Positions 12,030 to 24,490 of a DNA stretch of 64,000 nucleotides are shown piece by piece. Position numbers and translations under genes: made by a program. This DNA is from Mytilus trossulus (Eukaryota; Mollusca; Bivalvia; Mytilida; Mytilidae). The notes under the pieces are model-generated. The model saw nothing but the letters and a program-made list of their open reading frames with translations, was not told the origin of the DNA and did no database searches. Location of the stretch: the NCBI RefSeq assembly GCF_036588685.1, contig NC_086386.1, forward strand, positions 42,641,878-42,705,877, given 5' to 3'. Numbering within the stretch: position 1 is the stretch's first letter; every line of letters begins with the position of its first letter.

Positions 12030-12812
12030 GGTTTCATGTCATACAAATTAAACGAAATGAGCTTCGCCGAGCAAAGCTTGATGAGACTGCAGAAGTCCAA
12101 CCCCTGAACAGTTGGGGCAAAAATTGACACAATATTCAAGCTTGATACAGGTCTGTTTTGGATTGTAATTAATTTTTTCACACATGCTATGTTTCTCACA
12201 GAATAACAGTACAGTTGCGCAAAACTTAGTAAATCTGTTCTCAGACAATACAGAAAGAATTAACAAAATAAATTGCAACTCCCAATTTCGTTTTTGGAAA
12301 ATTGAAAATTTCTTAAATCTAGAGGGGATAGTTTCGTTAAATGTGGTAAAATTTTAGGGACTCCATACACTAAAAACAAATAATTGTATGAAAACTAGAA
12401 AAAATGCTAGTTGTGGCCATATTTTTACCATTATACCAGAACGGTTTTGACAATCCGCAAAATGAATCCCAAACATTCTACTTGTGATATTGATATTGAA
12501 CCCTATTGTACAATTTCACAGCAATCAAAATACTATACACCAGTTATTCTCCTGAAACTAGAACAAAATGCTTGTTTTGACCCTTTATTTGCCCTAAGTC
12601 ATAAACCGTTGGGACCATAACCCCCAAATTCAATTCCAAGCTTTGATTTTGTGGTACAAAACCTCATGTTCCAATTCAAAAGCGTTCTTTTAAATTATAC
12701 TAAGGTTATTGTCCAGAATTGAAACTGGGAAACTAAATGTATTCGGACATCGACGACAACGACGTGATAGCAATATACGAACGCAAGTTTTTGCAGTCGT
12801 ATAAAAAGGTTT
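12030..12812. repeat. Interspersed repeat family A, copy 1
   Basis: Shares ordered blocks with 63478-64000 ('ccctgaacagttggggcaaa', 'acacaatattcaagcttgat', 'cttctacttgtg', 'cctgaaactaga'). It also shares blocks with 21400-22690 ('accataacccccgaaa'-like text, then 'cggacgacaacgacgacgtg'-like text and a terminal 'gtcgtataaaa'). The reading frames inside it are short and not conserved, so it is not a gene. Confidence 0.78.
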
Positions 12813-13071
12813 TCAATTGACTGCAAAATATAAATGGATTAAAAACATATAATAACTGCAAAATATGAATAGCTATATAACATATCACTGCAAAACAAGT
12901 ACTATTATATTGTATATTACTCCCAAATAAAGATAGCTACATTACATATGCATTATCAATTGAAAAACAAAATAGACGGGTTTTCATATTTTTGTCTTTT
13001 AAAATAATACACACTAAATACGATATATTCATTACTCGTAAAAACCTTCATTAAAATATAAATCTAATTTA

Positions 13072-14003
13072 TCAGTTTCTAGCGCCTCTACCACCTCTTC
13101 TACCCCTCCTCCCGCGGCCCCGTTGACCTCTACTTCCAGGACGTGAATCAGACGAACAATATTCATATTTAGGACTGCCAAATCCTGCTGTAAAATGTTT
13201 TAAGTTTTCATCCGGTTCATTATTTATCTTGTTTTGTTGCATATGTATTCCAAATCCTGCAACCTGCTCCTGATGAGGAACATTTCTCTCCCAGTTTTTA
13301 TTATGAATAAATTCTTGCTCATGATGCGGAACACTATTGCTCTGCCGCTTTCCATTATCACCTGCTACTGGAACATGATGAGGAATACCTAGATCCGGAT
13401 GAGGAACAGTATTTCTCTGCCACATTCCATTATAACCTGTCCCTCTACCATCGGTGGATCGACCAAAGTTCGATTCCATAAAATTGGATGCGCTATGACC
13501 CCTTTGAGGTCGCACTACCGGAGAGTTAAAATCTGTATTATATCCTTGAAATCCCACTGGACGAGTGTGTAGTGGACGTCCAGCCACCTCAGCTGTTTGT
13601 TGATTTTTATTGCCTCTACCACGCCCTCGTCCGCGACTGTTTCCTTTATAAGAACCTCCATTTGTATTTGGATTTATGTAATGTTGAAGTGTAAAATTAT
13701 CTGACGCACGATTGCTGCCTTGAAAATGTGTACGAACTTCTTCTGTGTTTGTTTGTATGGTATCCTTTTCAAATGTAATAGGCATTCTATTTTTATTAGA
13801 TTTGTTTCGTTTATTTCTTTTCTGTTGTGCACCCATTACATTGCCTTTACCTTGATTGTATTTAGCCCAATCAGACTTTTCAGTTAGATGTTCGAAATGT
13901 GTTTTCCAAAGAACTCCTTCCAATGACTGTCCAGACACTTTCGAGGCTGTGGCATCATCACAGGTAAAACAATTTTGATGAATCAAGGTAGATGCAAGAT
14001 GGC
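13072..14003 (-). CDS. Terminal exon of the ZNFX1-like gene: end of an RZ-type finger plus RG-rich tail
   Basis: The upstream exon ends CAA-G before GTAAAA (donor at 14323/14322). This exon starts after TTTTATTTTCATTATAG (acceptor) with GC, giving a Gly codon across the 320-bp intron. The join makes DWKICKQ-GH followed by NCFTC. The W-X2-C-X3-GH...C-X2-C pattern is that of the RZ finger ending vertebrate ZNFX1, but it is shorter here and lacks the central CG. The following 270 residues are Asn/Gln/His-rich and low complexity (RGRGRGRGN near the middle, GQRGRGRRGRRGGRG at the end), as in RNA-binding, condensate-forming tails. If the intron is retained, translation ends after three further codons at 14313. 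The tail has no vertebrate counterpart that I recall. Confidence 0.78.
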
Positions 14004-17000
14004 CTATAATGAAAATAAAATAACCTTTATGTTGTTGTTTTTTTTTTTTTTTAATTTAAAACTACAAAAAAACCTATTGTATATTGGAATAAACACACAA
14101 GTTGTGTTAAACAAAGCAAATGTAACCTTTGGCAATCCTGCTGACTATTGTTGGTGGTTTATTTTCTATGACAATGCATTTTGCCTAATTTCAATATTCT
14201 TCTTATTCTATTTTAGCATGATGAGAAAGTAATAATAAAATATTAAACGGTTTATATTTCATTAAAAAAAAACAGGTAAAAAAATATTCCATTATTATAT
14301 ATACATTTTTTTTTACATTTTACCTTGTTTGCATATTTTCCAGTCTTTCTCGTGGACACCAATTGCAGTAACTGAGGTGAGCTTAGGACATTGTATTGCC
14401 TCTGTAAAATGAGGTTCATTTCTCATAAAGGGTATCATAAAACTTAGTAATCTTTCTACTTCACCTTTCTGATTACTTATCATTGAATCTTCGATCCTTC
14501 TCACAATGTCCAATCCAGTAAGCCATTCCTCTACTTCCTGTTCTGATACCTCTTTATCTTTTTGATTTTTTGAAGTGTCTCCATCACATCCGATTTCCAT
14601 TGATTTCGACTCTTGACTCAGACAGACCATGCTATTTTCTTCAAACATTGCTGATATTTCAACAACTTCGAATTGATTATTCTCGTCGTTTCTTCTATTA
14701 CATCTTACAACAGGTTTAGATTTCTTTGATTCTTTAAATTCGGTAGAGAATATATCACCTTCGGGAACATTATGAGAACTTGCGCACTCATTTTCGTCTT
14801 GATTTTGGGTTATATTTGTACCATTAAATTTCCTTTCAAGAAGTTTTTCATTGCTTGTTACAATTTGTAACATCCACTTTACATATAAGCGAAATATCGC
14901 ATCATAGATATCTATCCAATTCTGTAGGCATTTACTTGTTGTCCTCCTCATTGCCTTCAAAATGTTATCAGCATATGCTTGAAAGGATTTGATTTTAACA
15001 TTATTCCTGTCTCGAGCTATGTAGCTGATGATTTGTACATAGGTATTAAACGACCCAATATAATTGTGGAATTGTTGAACAATTTTTAAATCACACAATG
15101 GAAATGTATAAAACGATTGTTTTGTTATCTTTTGAAAATTCTTTTTAAGTTCTTCTGTTAACAGTTTCTTCCTTTTTAGTATTTTATCATACCGTGGATG
15201 CCAATTAAAAACTCGTTCACAGCTTGGGCATTGTGATGTTAATTCGCTAGCAGTCTCTCCCATGAGGTTATCAAGATATTTATACCCAAATGAATGCCCG
15301 CATTCTTTTATTGTGACGGTTTTTATTCCCTCGTCACCTTCAAAAAAGTTTGATGCATCGCAGTCTTCGCAAGAAACTGGACATGGCTCGCCACAAAATC
15401 CGGGGCATTTATGACCACAAGTCAGTTTATGTTCACAATCTTCTGAACAAAGCGGTCGGTCGCATTCTTCTGAACATAATTTTGAACATTGAAAGTGCGG
15501 ACATTTCCAAGGGCATGGTTTTTTGCAAGGAAAACAATTGTCTCTACAATTTAGCTTGCAAATATCATGAGCACATGAAAAAGAGCATACCTTGTTACAC
15601 GGTCTACATTGCATACATGTCTCTCCGTTGCAATCATGACCACAGAACAATCGTTTACCACATTTGCGCATGCATTTTTTGTGAGTGATGTTTTCTTCGC
15701 ATAATGTACATTGATTTGAACAAGAGTGACCGCAAATCAAAATTTGTTCACACTTTTGATTGCAAACTGCAGTATCGGCCATTTTACACTGAACAGTTAT
15801 CTTATGACCGCAAGTCAGTTGCTTCTCCATCAGATGTTCACATAACGGTATTTCATATTCGATTTCCTCGCGATAATTATACCTCCTTCCTATCCCACGC
15901 CTTCTCATTGCAATTTGGGCTTTACGTTGTAGTTTTTGAATATCTGGATGTTGACAACATTCGAAGTACCTTTCATGTCCGCATTTCGGGTACGTATAAA
16001 GAGAATTTTCATGGCATTCGAATTTGTTGTGCTTATGATGGCATTCAACCATTTTCGTGTGCTCACATTGTTCCATATGTATTTCAACTAGTGCCTTGCA
16101 ATTGCTCACTACTCTATTGTAGAATGTCCTGTTTTCTTTTTCCCAACACGTTGTTTGTCCTATATGGCCACAAGTGAGCTCAATATCTACACTTGTTGAA
16201 CATTTAATATTTAATATTTTAATAATATTTAATGTTCTGACATTTCTGAAAAACCCTCTAGGTAAGGCGGTCAGGTTTTTCAGGTTTTCGTATTGAAACC
16301 TTTCAAAGCATTTGACAGTTGTTGTATGACCACATTCTAAATTTAGATCAACCATAGTTTCACATTCAATTCCAGCTTTTCCTTCCGTTTGTGTTGATGC
16401 AGATTTCTTCTCGTAAGCTAGTTTCTTGTAACAAACTGTTGTTATTGAATGACCACACTCTAAATTAAAAGCTACTTCCTTTGAACATTTCAGGTTATAC
16501 TTATCTTCTTCATATTCCATCATATTTTTGCCGGCCTCTTTGATTTTAAACGACTTCCAGCATTCGGCAAGTTTTGAGTGGCCACATTTAGGTAAGTCTA
16601 CTGGAATAATCACACAACACTTGATACACTTTTCATATAATTCTCTCTTTCCCGGTTCAGTTGTTTCAATGCTGTGCTTCTCACTGCAAGATATATTTTT
16701 ATGGTGTCCGCATCTTTCCAGAATGAAGTCTACCTGTTCAGTGCAACGTGTTAATTGGTTAACCTCTTCCGAACATTCAATGAGAATATCATGACCACAC
16801 CGTGGTAATGTTTTATTTATCTGTACGTTGCAGTGACATTCGGCAGAAAAATGACATACACGATCACAAATATGACTGTTCTCACATTTTTTTAGGCATT
16901 TCTTTTTGCATGAAAAGAATAAGTCATCTCTATTTTGGTAACATTTGATTACTTCTATGTGTCCACATTTCAGAGTTTTGTCAACTTTTATCTCACATTT

Positions 17001-20000
17001 GTTTTTCCGTTCAAAAGTAATGTCGTGACATTCCCGCTTAAACTCGTGACCACAGTCGTCTCGTGTACAAGTAACAATTTCTCTGCACATATACTTTTCA
17101 TAATTTATATGGCATTTTAAGATAATTCTGTGGTCACACAATAAGGAACGCTTCACATCCACAAGACATTGGTGTTCCGATGGATCAATGTGGCACTTGA
17201 GCTTCACTGTGTGGTTACATAGGAGCGTCCTTTCCATTATAACTTCACATTCGCAAGATTTAGGAAAATGGCAGCGTTTGTTACATTTATGATTTTCATC
17301 ACAAACGTTGGGACACATTTTCCTACATTCATATTCCACGTGGTTTTTATCGTACGGGTGACATCTCAAACGGCAAACATGACCACATTCCAACCTTATT
17401 CCGCAAAAAAGTTCGCAACCTCCTTCTGGTGCTCTGGCGAAATCTGCAGGTAATACGGCTAGAATTCCTTCATTTGCTGGATGGTTTCTACAGTACAATG
17501 GTAAAGCTTGACCAAAAGACGTTCCAAAATCTGGTCTTGGGCATGCATGGTTTGTATCTTCTCTTTTATTTGACTTTATTTTCTGTATCACCGTCCTCCA
17601 TTCATTGGAATCTTTTGTTAATGTTTCACTATTACCTAAAATGTAAAGACCCTTCTTAGCTCTTGATAAAGCCACGCATATTCTATTTTCACGCCTCAAA
17701 AATCCAATATCACCATTATTATTATTGCGCACCAAGGACAATACTATAATTTCATTCTCTTCTCCCTGGTAGTTGTCCAAAACGCTTATATTAATTCCTT
17801 CAAATTGAGCTCGTGGCATTTTGCTGCGTATCAAAAACATCTGACCCGTATATGCAGCAAGAATTGTTATTTCATTTCGCTTGTAACCTTGCTTCAAAAG
17901 ATAGGTACAAAGTTCTTTCACATATTCTGCTTCGTGTTCATTTGTAAAACTTTTGCCATCTGCATTATACTGTTCGAGATGCTCATGATTAATGAAGAAC
18001 AGATTTTGTCGAATACCTCGAACATTCTCGTACTCTAGAACATTTGAATTGTCATAAAGCTTCGGATACATGTGTCTTACTAATTCGGAGATTTCTGGTC
18101 TCATTCTATGCTGTCTTTGCAGACAATCGTATTCTAAACCGTTATTAATCATTCTCTCAAACAAAGAAATCGAAAGATTAAATCGTGTAGCTAATTCACG
18201 AACAGCTGGTTTTGGTTCCAATTGCTTGTGATCACCTATCAAAATGAGGTGTTCGCATTCAGGATTTATTGCAGTTACAATGTGCGCTTCTGGTACCTCT
18301 GCAGCTTCCTCTATGATAGTGATTCGAGGACCAATTTTCATGAGTACCTCGTGATATTTTGCAGCACCAGTCGTTGTCATAGCAATAACAGATGCCTGTC
18401 TTAAGATTGCTTCATCAAGTTCTGCTCTGACCTTTTTGTAATCTTCAAATATTCCATTAAATTTGTTTTCTTCTATCTGAAGACTTTCCTTCAGGTATTC
18501 CACATATTTCCGTAGCCAATGGCGGTATAATTTCCATCGATTCTCCAAAGAAAGGCTCCACAAATCTCTTGTTCTCTCAATTACAAAATCATTTGCTGCA
18601 GACATTGCTTTCAATTCGTTTGAAACAACTTCAGCTTCTTCGTGTAAAATGTCTTGACATACTTTGTCTTGAATGTCGGCCAAGATCTGACTCAACTGGT
18701 CGTTTACATCAATGCCAATCCAGTTAACATTAAAACTAAATTCCACATTCTCGTCTAATGACCTTTCACTGTATTGGTATTCGGCATCTGTCATTATGTT
18801 AATAACAGGCTGTTGTGAATTTGCACTTGCCCTAGTTCGGTTAGATTTTTGTCTGTGTTTTTTCTGCGACTTTTCCCTCTGAACTTCATAAAACCACGAT
18901 TTTGGAGATACATGAATCCAGTCCAACCAGTCATTAAAGGGATCATTTTGAAAATTAAGAACATGATGTTCTAACATGAATGGCCTTAATTGTCGGAAAA
19001 AAAGAACACAATGTTGGCCTTGAATTATTTTTAAAATTGAACGAATAGTTAAAACATCGTATCTGGTACGCTCAGCTGCTTCCATTACCTCATGCGCCTG
19101 TCTCCTTTTATGAACTTTGTGCCGATGATTTTTGATAGAGTATTTGTCAACTGCAGGATTTTTACTTTGGTTTCCAATTCTAATAACAGCAGGGATATCA
19201 CTATTTAGTTCTCTTTCTGGGGTGAATCCGATGATACCTTCAACAAACTGATCCAGTGCGTGATTTGTATAGCACACTATCAAGATACATTGTTTCTTCT
19301 CGGGAAACCTTTCCCCATCATGATCAAAATCTCGTGTTATTTTCCATTTGTCTTTGTTGTGAACTAACGTTTTGGCAATTTGAAGACCAATGTAGGTTTT
19401 TCCAGTCCCAGGTGGTCCTTGGATCAGTACAAATTCTTTTGTAAGAGCAGATATATATGCTGACCTCTGTGATTCGTCCATACCAAGTTCTTCTGCAGAA
19501 GGCCATCGATATTTATCCGTCACCTTTATCGTAAGTTTTTCAGCATCTGGTGTCTCCATCTTTTTTTCTTTTACTGCTGATCTTTGCACATGCTTTGTCA
19601 ATGCCACTAGTAAATCGTCTAAATCTTCTTCCGAACTTTCACTTAACTCATTTTGGTCCTGGTTTATAGCTAGTATAGATCTTAGATCAAATCTTACATC
19701 AGGGTCTATAGCAAGATACTTTGGCATATCAACTGAACTATTGCAATGAACAATATATTGTTGAAATGGCAATGTGTTTTCTTCAATTGATTGGAGAGCG
19801 GTTAAAACATGATGGTATGCCTCAAAGTATGCAGATGTTGCTTCAAGAAGTATTCCTGGGGTTTCTCTAGGTATCTGCTGATTCGGCATAGTTTTGAAAA
19901 TCTTAATTTTAAAAGTACCTGATTCTTTCATTTCGTCAGGTTTAGAATCAGAAACCAATGCAAACAACAAAGATTTGAAACGGTCAAATGACAAAAGCAA

Positions 20001-20960
20001 AACCGATCCAAATATCAGTCGTTTTGAATTGTTCCAGCGGATACGTTGTCTATGTTCGTCATCCAGCTGAATAATAAAAACTTCGCCATGGTCCAATGAA
20101 GTACTTGTTGTCTTTTGTATTATAACGTCTCTGTAGATGCGTCCACTTTCTAAACGAAATCTTTCATTTTCTTTATCTTTTGTTATGAATTCTTCATAGA
20201 CCTCACGTAAAGGTATAATACAGTCTTCTCTGTACAGTCGAAACTGAACATCTAAGTAGTGATCTAGGTCGTTGTATCCCCCTTTAGCTTTGTTCCTTCG
20301 GAGGAAAATTGTTTGGTATAGCATGTCGTCTTCCTCTGGCATTACCGAGAGACACCGGAAATCGTCTGGTGGTTTCAATTTATCCTCTGAAATTTTTTCC
20401 TTCTTCTTAAAATTTCTTACGGTTTCAGCTCTTTCTGAAAGTTTTCGTATAAGACAGCTTTGAAGTTCGTCGATATCTTCTTGAAGTTGTTGCTTATTTT
20501 CAAAATCGTCGTAACCTTTTATTTGCTTTTGAAGAAGAGTGACCAATCCAATTTTTTGTGGCGTGTCTAGTGTCGACGGAATGGTTACATACAATTTTTG
20601 AAGTACAGTCAGAAAATCAGCAAGAAGGCATTGGTATGAATGGTAGTTCCTGCAACTGCTACTATTCATTATAAGTAGTTTTGCTCCGCTGTTGTTCAAG
20701 ATTGGTGATTCTGTCATTGATTGAAGAAGCTGGAGAACTTTCTGACGTGACGAATGTAGTTCAACCCGTGATGCGCACGCAACAAGATGAAGTAAAATTT
20801 CAGTAGCTTCATTCGTGAGCTCTGCAGAACTTGTGAATTGGTAAAGCTCTCTCGATGATGTAGAAAGAAATTCAAGTATTTTCTCATCTTCTAACTTTGA
20901 AATACACATGTGACGGAGATAATCTACAGTTATGTCCTGGCCTGGACTGCAACCTGCCAT
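13072..20960 (-). CDS. ZNFX1: ZNFX1-like NFX1-type zinc finger RNA helicase, two coding exons, about 2522 aa
   Basis: Coding exons are 20960-14324 and 14003-13072. The start is ATG with A at -3 and G at +4, and an in-frame TAG lies 27 nt upstream. The N-terminal third includes the ZNFX1-typical LYREDCIIPLRE and IRWNNSKRLIFGS blocks. The SF1 (UPF1-like) helicase core spans about residues 490-1120: Walker A GPPGTGKT (about 514), Walker B IIEEAAEVPEAH (about 880), GDHKQLEP, QRQHRMRPEIS (about 950), YQGEENEIIVLSLVR and VALSRAKKG (about 1095). From about 1150 to 1870 there are about 20 CGH-X5-C modules, more than I recall in vertebrates. An ECGHSF...CPSC block lies near 1885. ZNFX1 proteins bind RNA and act in antiviral sensing or small-RNA inheritance. 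An acceptor-like site at about 20998 suggests a 5' UTR intron. Confidence 0.9.
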
Positions 20961-21400
20961 TTTGATGACTGTTAATAATAACTATCCTTTTGTCAGTCTA
21001 AAACAAACATATAGAATTACAAATGTGTGTACTTTTTCAGATTATCGATTATCAGATGAACGAATTTTACCTTTATGAGGAATAAAGTCTTGTCTAAATC
21101 ATGTTTTAATGGCATGCAGGTGAAATCATTGCTATTAATTGTGTTTATAGTGTAGCAACCATATTATCTTGTAAGCATATATCAAGACCAACTATTTTCA
21201 ATATACACTAATTTCAATGGGGCCTCTTCAAATCAGTTTTCTATCTACAAATATATCGATGAAATTGATTTATAATGGTTGTCATTTCTAAATCCCCAAT
21301 AAGGGATAATAACTCTGTTTGACAGTGTTCGTCATGTGACTATACTGCTTATGGAGTATATACATCTCGTAAATTTATTTATTTTCTAGTCAATATTTTG
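20961..21400. other. 5' flank of the ZNFX1-like gene
   Basis: On the minus strand, a pyrimidine-rich tract ending TTTGTTTTAG before 20997 is a good acceptor for a leading non-coding exon. I could not place that exon or a promoter. Confidence 0.4.
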
Positions 21401-21823
21401 ACATATAATAGGTTTCTGACACAAAATAGCTGTAGTCAAAGAACTTAGAATTGGTTATTTGATTTGAATTTATACTAATTTTTTGATTTTGTGCAATACA
21501 GTAAATTCATTATGCTGTTGTAAATTGATCCCCTCTCCCCCCCAAAAAAAATAAAATACCCTTCACACTTTCTTTTTTATTCCCCCCTTTCCAATAACTA
21601 TTTTCCCCCTCAAGATGTTGTCATAATCTCAATTAAAATTTCCAATGTAGTGTGCAACCATATTTACCCATTTAAAGTACACCATAAAAGTCTTTAAATA
21701 GAAAATGACATACATAATCATGCTAAAATTAATATTCCTTTAAAAGTAACTTCTAAAAAAATATTGACAGCTAATCACCTTAAAACAATACAACATAATT
21801 TTCTTTCTATGTGATTTAAAAGC

Positions 21824-21890
21824 AGTGTAAGGGAGGTAATCCAAACACAAAATTGTACTTTAAATGTGTTTGGATTACCTCCCTTACACT
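21824..21890. repeat. Perfect 26-bp hairpin
   Basis: The arms 21824-21849 and 21865-21890 are exact reverse complements (core GTAAGGGAGGTAATCCAAAC) around a 15-nt loop. It could be a short foldback insertion or a small-RNA precursor. Confidence 0.9.
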
Positions 21891-21966
21891 CCTATTAAAT
21901 TGTAATTGTCCATTAACCAGGAAACCCTTGTTTTGTTTGCACTTAATTCCTAACCGTTTGAGCCAT

Positions 21967-22337
21967 TGTCGAGGATAAATAGAGACAATCACATTACGTG
22001 GGATTCATACATGTACCTATACGCGTTGCCGCTCTCTACATGTAACTTCATGGTTGCTATCTGGAAATAGAGCCGCTGTCTGTTACTAAATTCTCAAGAA
22101 ACTAGATGAGCTGAACACCGATTCGGAGATATTGACATTGCAGGTCCAATTATTGACGCTATAGTGAAAAAACAAAGTGTGTTTTCCCAAAGCGATTTAC
22201 TAATAACTCGACGGCTTTGTGATCATTTGCGCTGGAACAGTCTCGTGATCGTATAATTGTAGTTTGCATTGTGTTGTATGCGTATAGGTACATGTATGAA
22301 TCCGACGTAATGTGATTGTCTCTATTTATCCTCGACA
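21967..22337. mobile_element. 371-bp MITE with 58-bp terminal inverted repeats and CCAT target duplication
   Basis: The ends begin TGTCGAGGATAAATAGAGAC and match for 58 bp with one mismatch. CCAT precedes (21963-21966) and follows (22338-22341) the element. Related copies of the host repeat (12.6 kb) read straight through with a single CCAT, confirming an insertion. There is no coding sequence. A 4-bp duplication fits Sola- or Chapaev-type transposases better than hAT or mariner, which is inference. Confidence 0.85.
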
Positions 22338-22690
22338 CCATAACCCCCGAAAGTAAATCCTAACCATCCCTTTGCGGTATTTAAAAATGTGGTATAATTT
22401 CAGAAAGATCCATACACCGTTTAACAAGTTATTCATTTTCTGGAAAGTAGAAAAATGCTTGTTTGTGCCCTTTTTCGTCCCTATTTCCTACACTGTGAGG
22501 ACCATAGCCACCAGAATCAATCGCAATCTTCCTTTTTGTGGTTATAACACTTGTGTTTAGATTTCATATACTAGTATTTGTATTTACTTATATACTAAAA
22601 TTATTGGCGGGCACCAAATGCCTTCGGACGACAACGACGACGTGATATCAAAATACGACCACAATTTTTTTGGTGGTCGTATAAAATGAC

Positions 22691-23556
22691 AAAAAGCCAC
22701 CAAATAGTTAACCATTTTGATTGGTCACTTCAGACTTGCTAATGTATGCATAATGATTCATTGAAATGAACTTGTACATTATAACGTGTACATTATAAAC
22801 AAACCCAATCACTGAACAATGAGGTCAAGGACAACGCACATATGATAGACGGAAACATCAGAATATAAGGTGTGTGCATACAAGGTATGATGCATCCAGC
22901 TCTTCTACCTTGGTGAAATATAAAGCTTTTATCCACTGTATTGTAGTTTAATCCCTATTTTTTGCATAGATAAGTTTGATAAATAAATGTCATAACGGTC
23001 ACAAAACTTTGTTAGAGTTTATTAGCATGCTGCAATATATGCTATTCAAGATATTTAAACTAATTATTTCCTTTGTTCCGCTCAATTCCATTACATGTAA
23101 TGAAAAAAGAAAAGTAATAGTAAAGTCCATTTGTTTCTCTAACCGAAGTTCGACTTCATATTCTGCTAGTTGCTGTAAATAAACATTAGGGAATTTTATT
23201 CAGTAAGCAATGGTAAGCTATCAAACGTGGCGACGAATCATGATGTTAAGTTATCATTTGCATTAAACGTTCAGCACACATCCCTTGAAAACGATAAGTT
23301 TCCACAAGAAGCTTTCTAACCCAAAGCCCCCTTAATTATTCTGATAAAGCAGATGACAAAATAAATTATGAATCCAGATTCCTCCAATACATAAAAGTCA
23401 TGAAAGTGTTAAATTTTGAAATAAAAATGATTAAATTTCTGACTTATAACAAAACCATATTACCCCCCTCCCCAACACATATTTAAGTTACAATGTACAA
23501 TATATGTCATATATCTTAACTTTAGGACTTAACTAAAATCTTTTATTTTATATAAA
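22691..23556. other. Intergenic, nothing recognised
   Basis: No exon-like block, repeat structure or RNA gene was seen. Confidence 0.45.
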
Positions 23557-24490
23557 CTAGAGGCTCTCAAGAGCCTGTATCGCTCACCTGATTCTACTTG
23601 GGTTTATGAAATCATATAAAAAGATAAAATTTGGCTTCAAAGTAACAGTACATGGCCGGCACTTCATTAAGAAAGGAGCATTTATGCTATGTTTGCTTTC
23701 ATTCATTTCAGTGGTTCTCTAACAGAAGACATTTGTATGTATTTCCCATTGGGTCCTATGTTAAACCAAATCCCCTGCTGGAGGCCACCTTGGATGAAGG
23801 ATTGGCTACAAAGTAACAACACTTGGTCAGCATGTCACAAGGAACATTCATGCTATGTTTGACTTCATTCCATTTAGTGGTTCTTTAAGAGAAGACATTT
23901 GTATGTATTTCCATAGGATCCTATGTTAAACTAAGTCCCCCGCTGGCAGCCATCTTGGATGATGGATCGGCTACAAAGTAACAACACTTGGTCAACATCT
24001 CATAAGGAATGTTTATGACATGTTTTGTTTCATTCCATTCAGTGGTTCACTAAAAGAAGTCATTTGTGTGCATTTCCCGTAGGGTCCTATGTTAAACTAA
24101 GTCCCGCGCTGGTGGCCATCTTGGATGATGGATCGGCTACAAAGTAACAAAACGTGGTCAGCACCTTATAATGAACATGCATGCCATGTTTGGTTTCATT
24201 ATATTCAGTGGTTCTATAAAATAAGTCATTTGTTTGCATTTCCCATAGGGTTCTATGTTAAACTAAGTGATTTTAGTCCCCCGCTGGCAGCCATCTTGGA
24301 TGATGTATAGGCTACAAAGTAACAACACTTGGTCAGCACCTTTAAATATAAGGAACATTCATGCCATGTTTGGTTTTATTCCATTCAGTGGTTCTCTAGA
24401 AGAAGTTCAAAATGTAAAAAATTATTGACGACGGACGACGGACGCCAAGTGATGAGAAAGGCTCACTTGGCCCTTTAAGCCAGATAAGCT
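23557..24490 (+). mobile_element. Pearl-like/Helentron-associated element with about five 166-bp repeats
   Basis: The left end carries the hairpin AGGCTCTCAAGAGCCT and then CGCTCACCTG. The core is about five copies of a unit near 166 bp (marker 'ggctacaaagtaacaaca'; 'gct' marker positions 23634, 23805, 23970, 24136 and 24311). A GACGGAC microsatellite follows, then a right end containing CACTTGGCCC. The order of left flank, tandem core, microsatellite and right flank is that of bivalve pearl/HINE elements. A larger copy lies at 60345-61945. Confidence 0.83.

Larger units (their letters stand above)
21400..22690. repeat. Interspersed repeat family A, copy 2, interrupted by a younger TIR element
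   Basis: The left part ('gacacaaaata', 'tcaaagaactta', 'aattcctaaccgtttgagcc') and the right part ('ataacccccgaaag', 'gacgacaacgacgacgtgat', 'gtcgtataaaa') match copies 1 and 3 in order. The match is split exactly by the 371-bp element at 21967-22337. Confidence 0.72.

Noticed and set aside
12048..12620. Overlapping frames of 69-83 codons on both strands
   Set aside because: They lie in interspersed family A; the other copies do not preserve the frames.
15350..18404. Several plus-strand frames of 60-157 codons
   Set aside because: Antisense to the ZNFX1-like exon; no family resemblance and no conserved start context.
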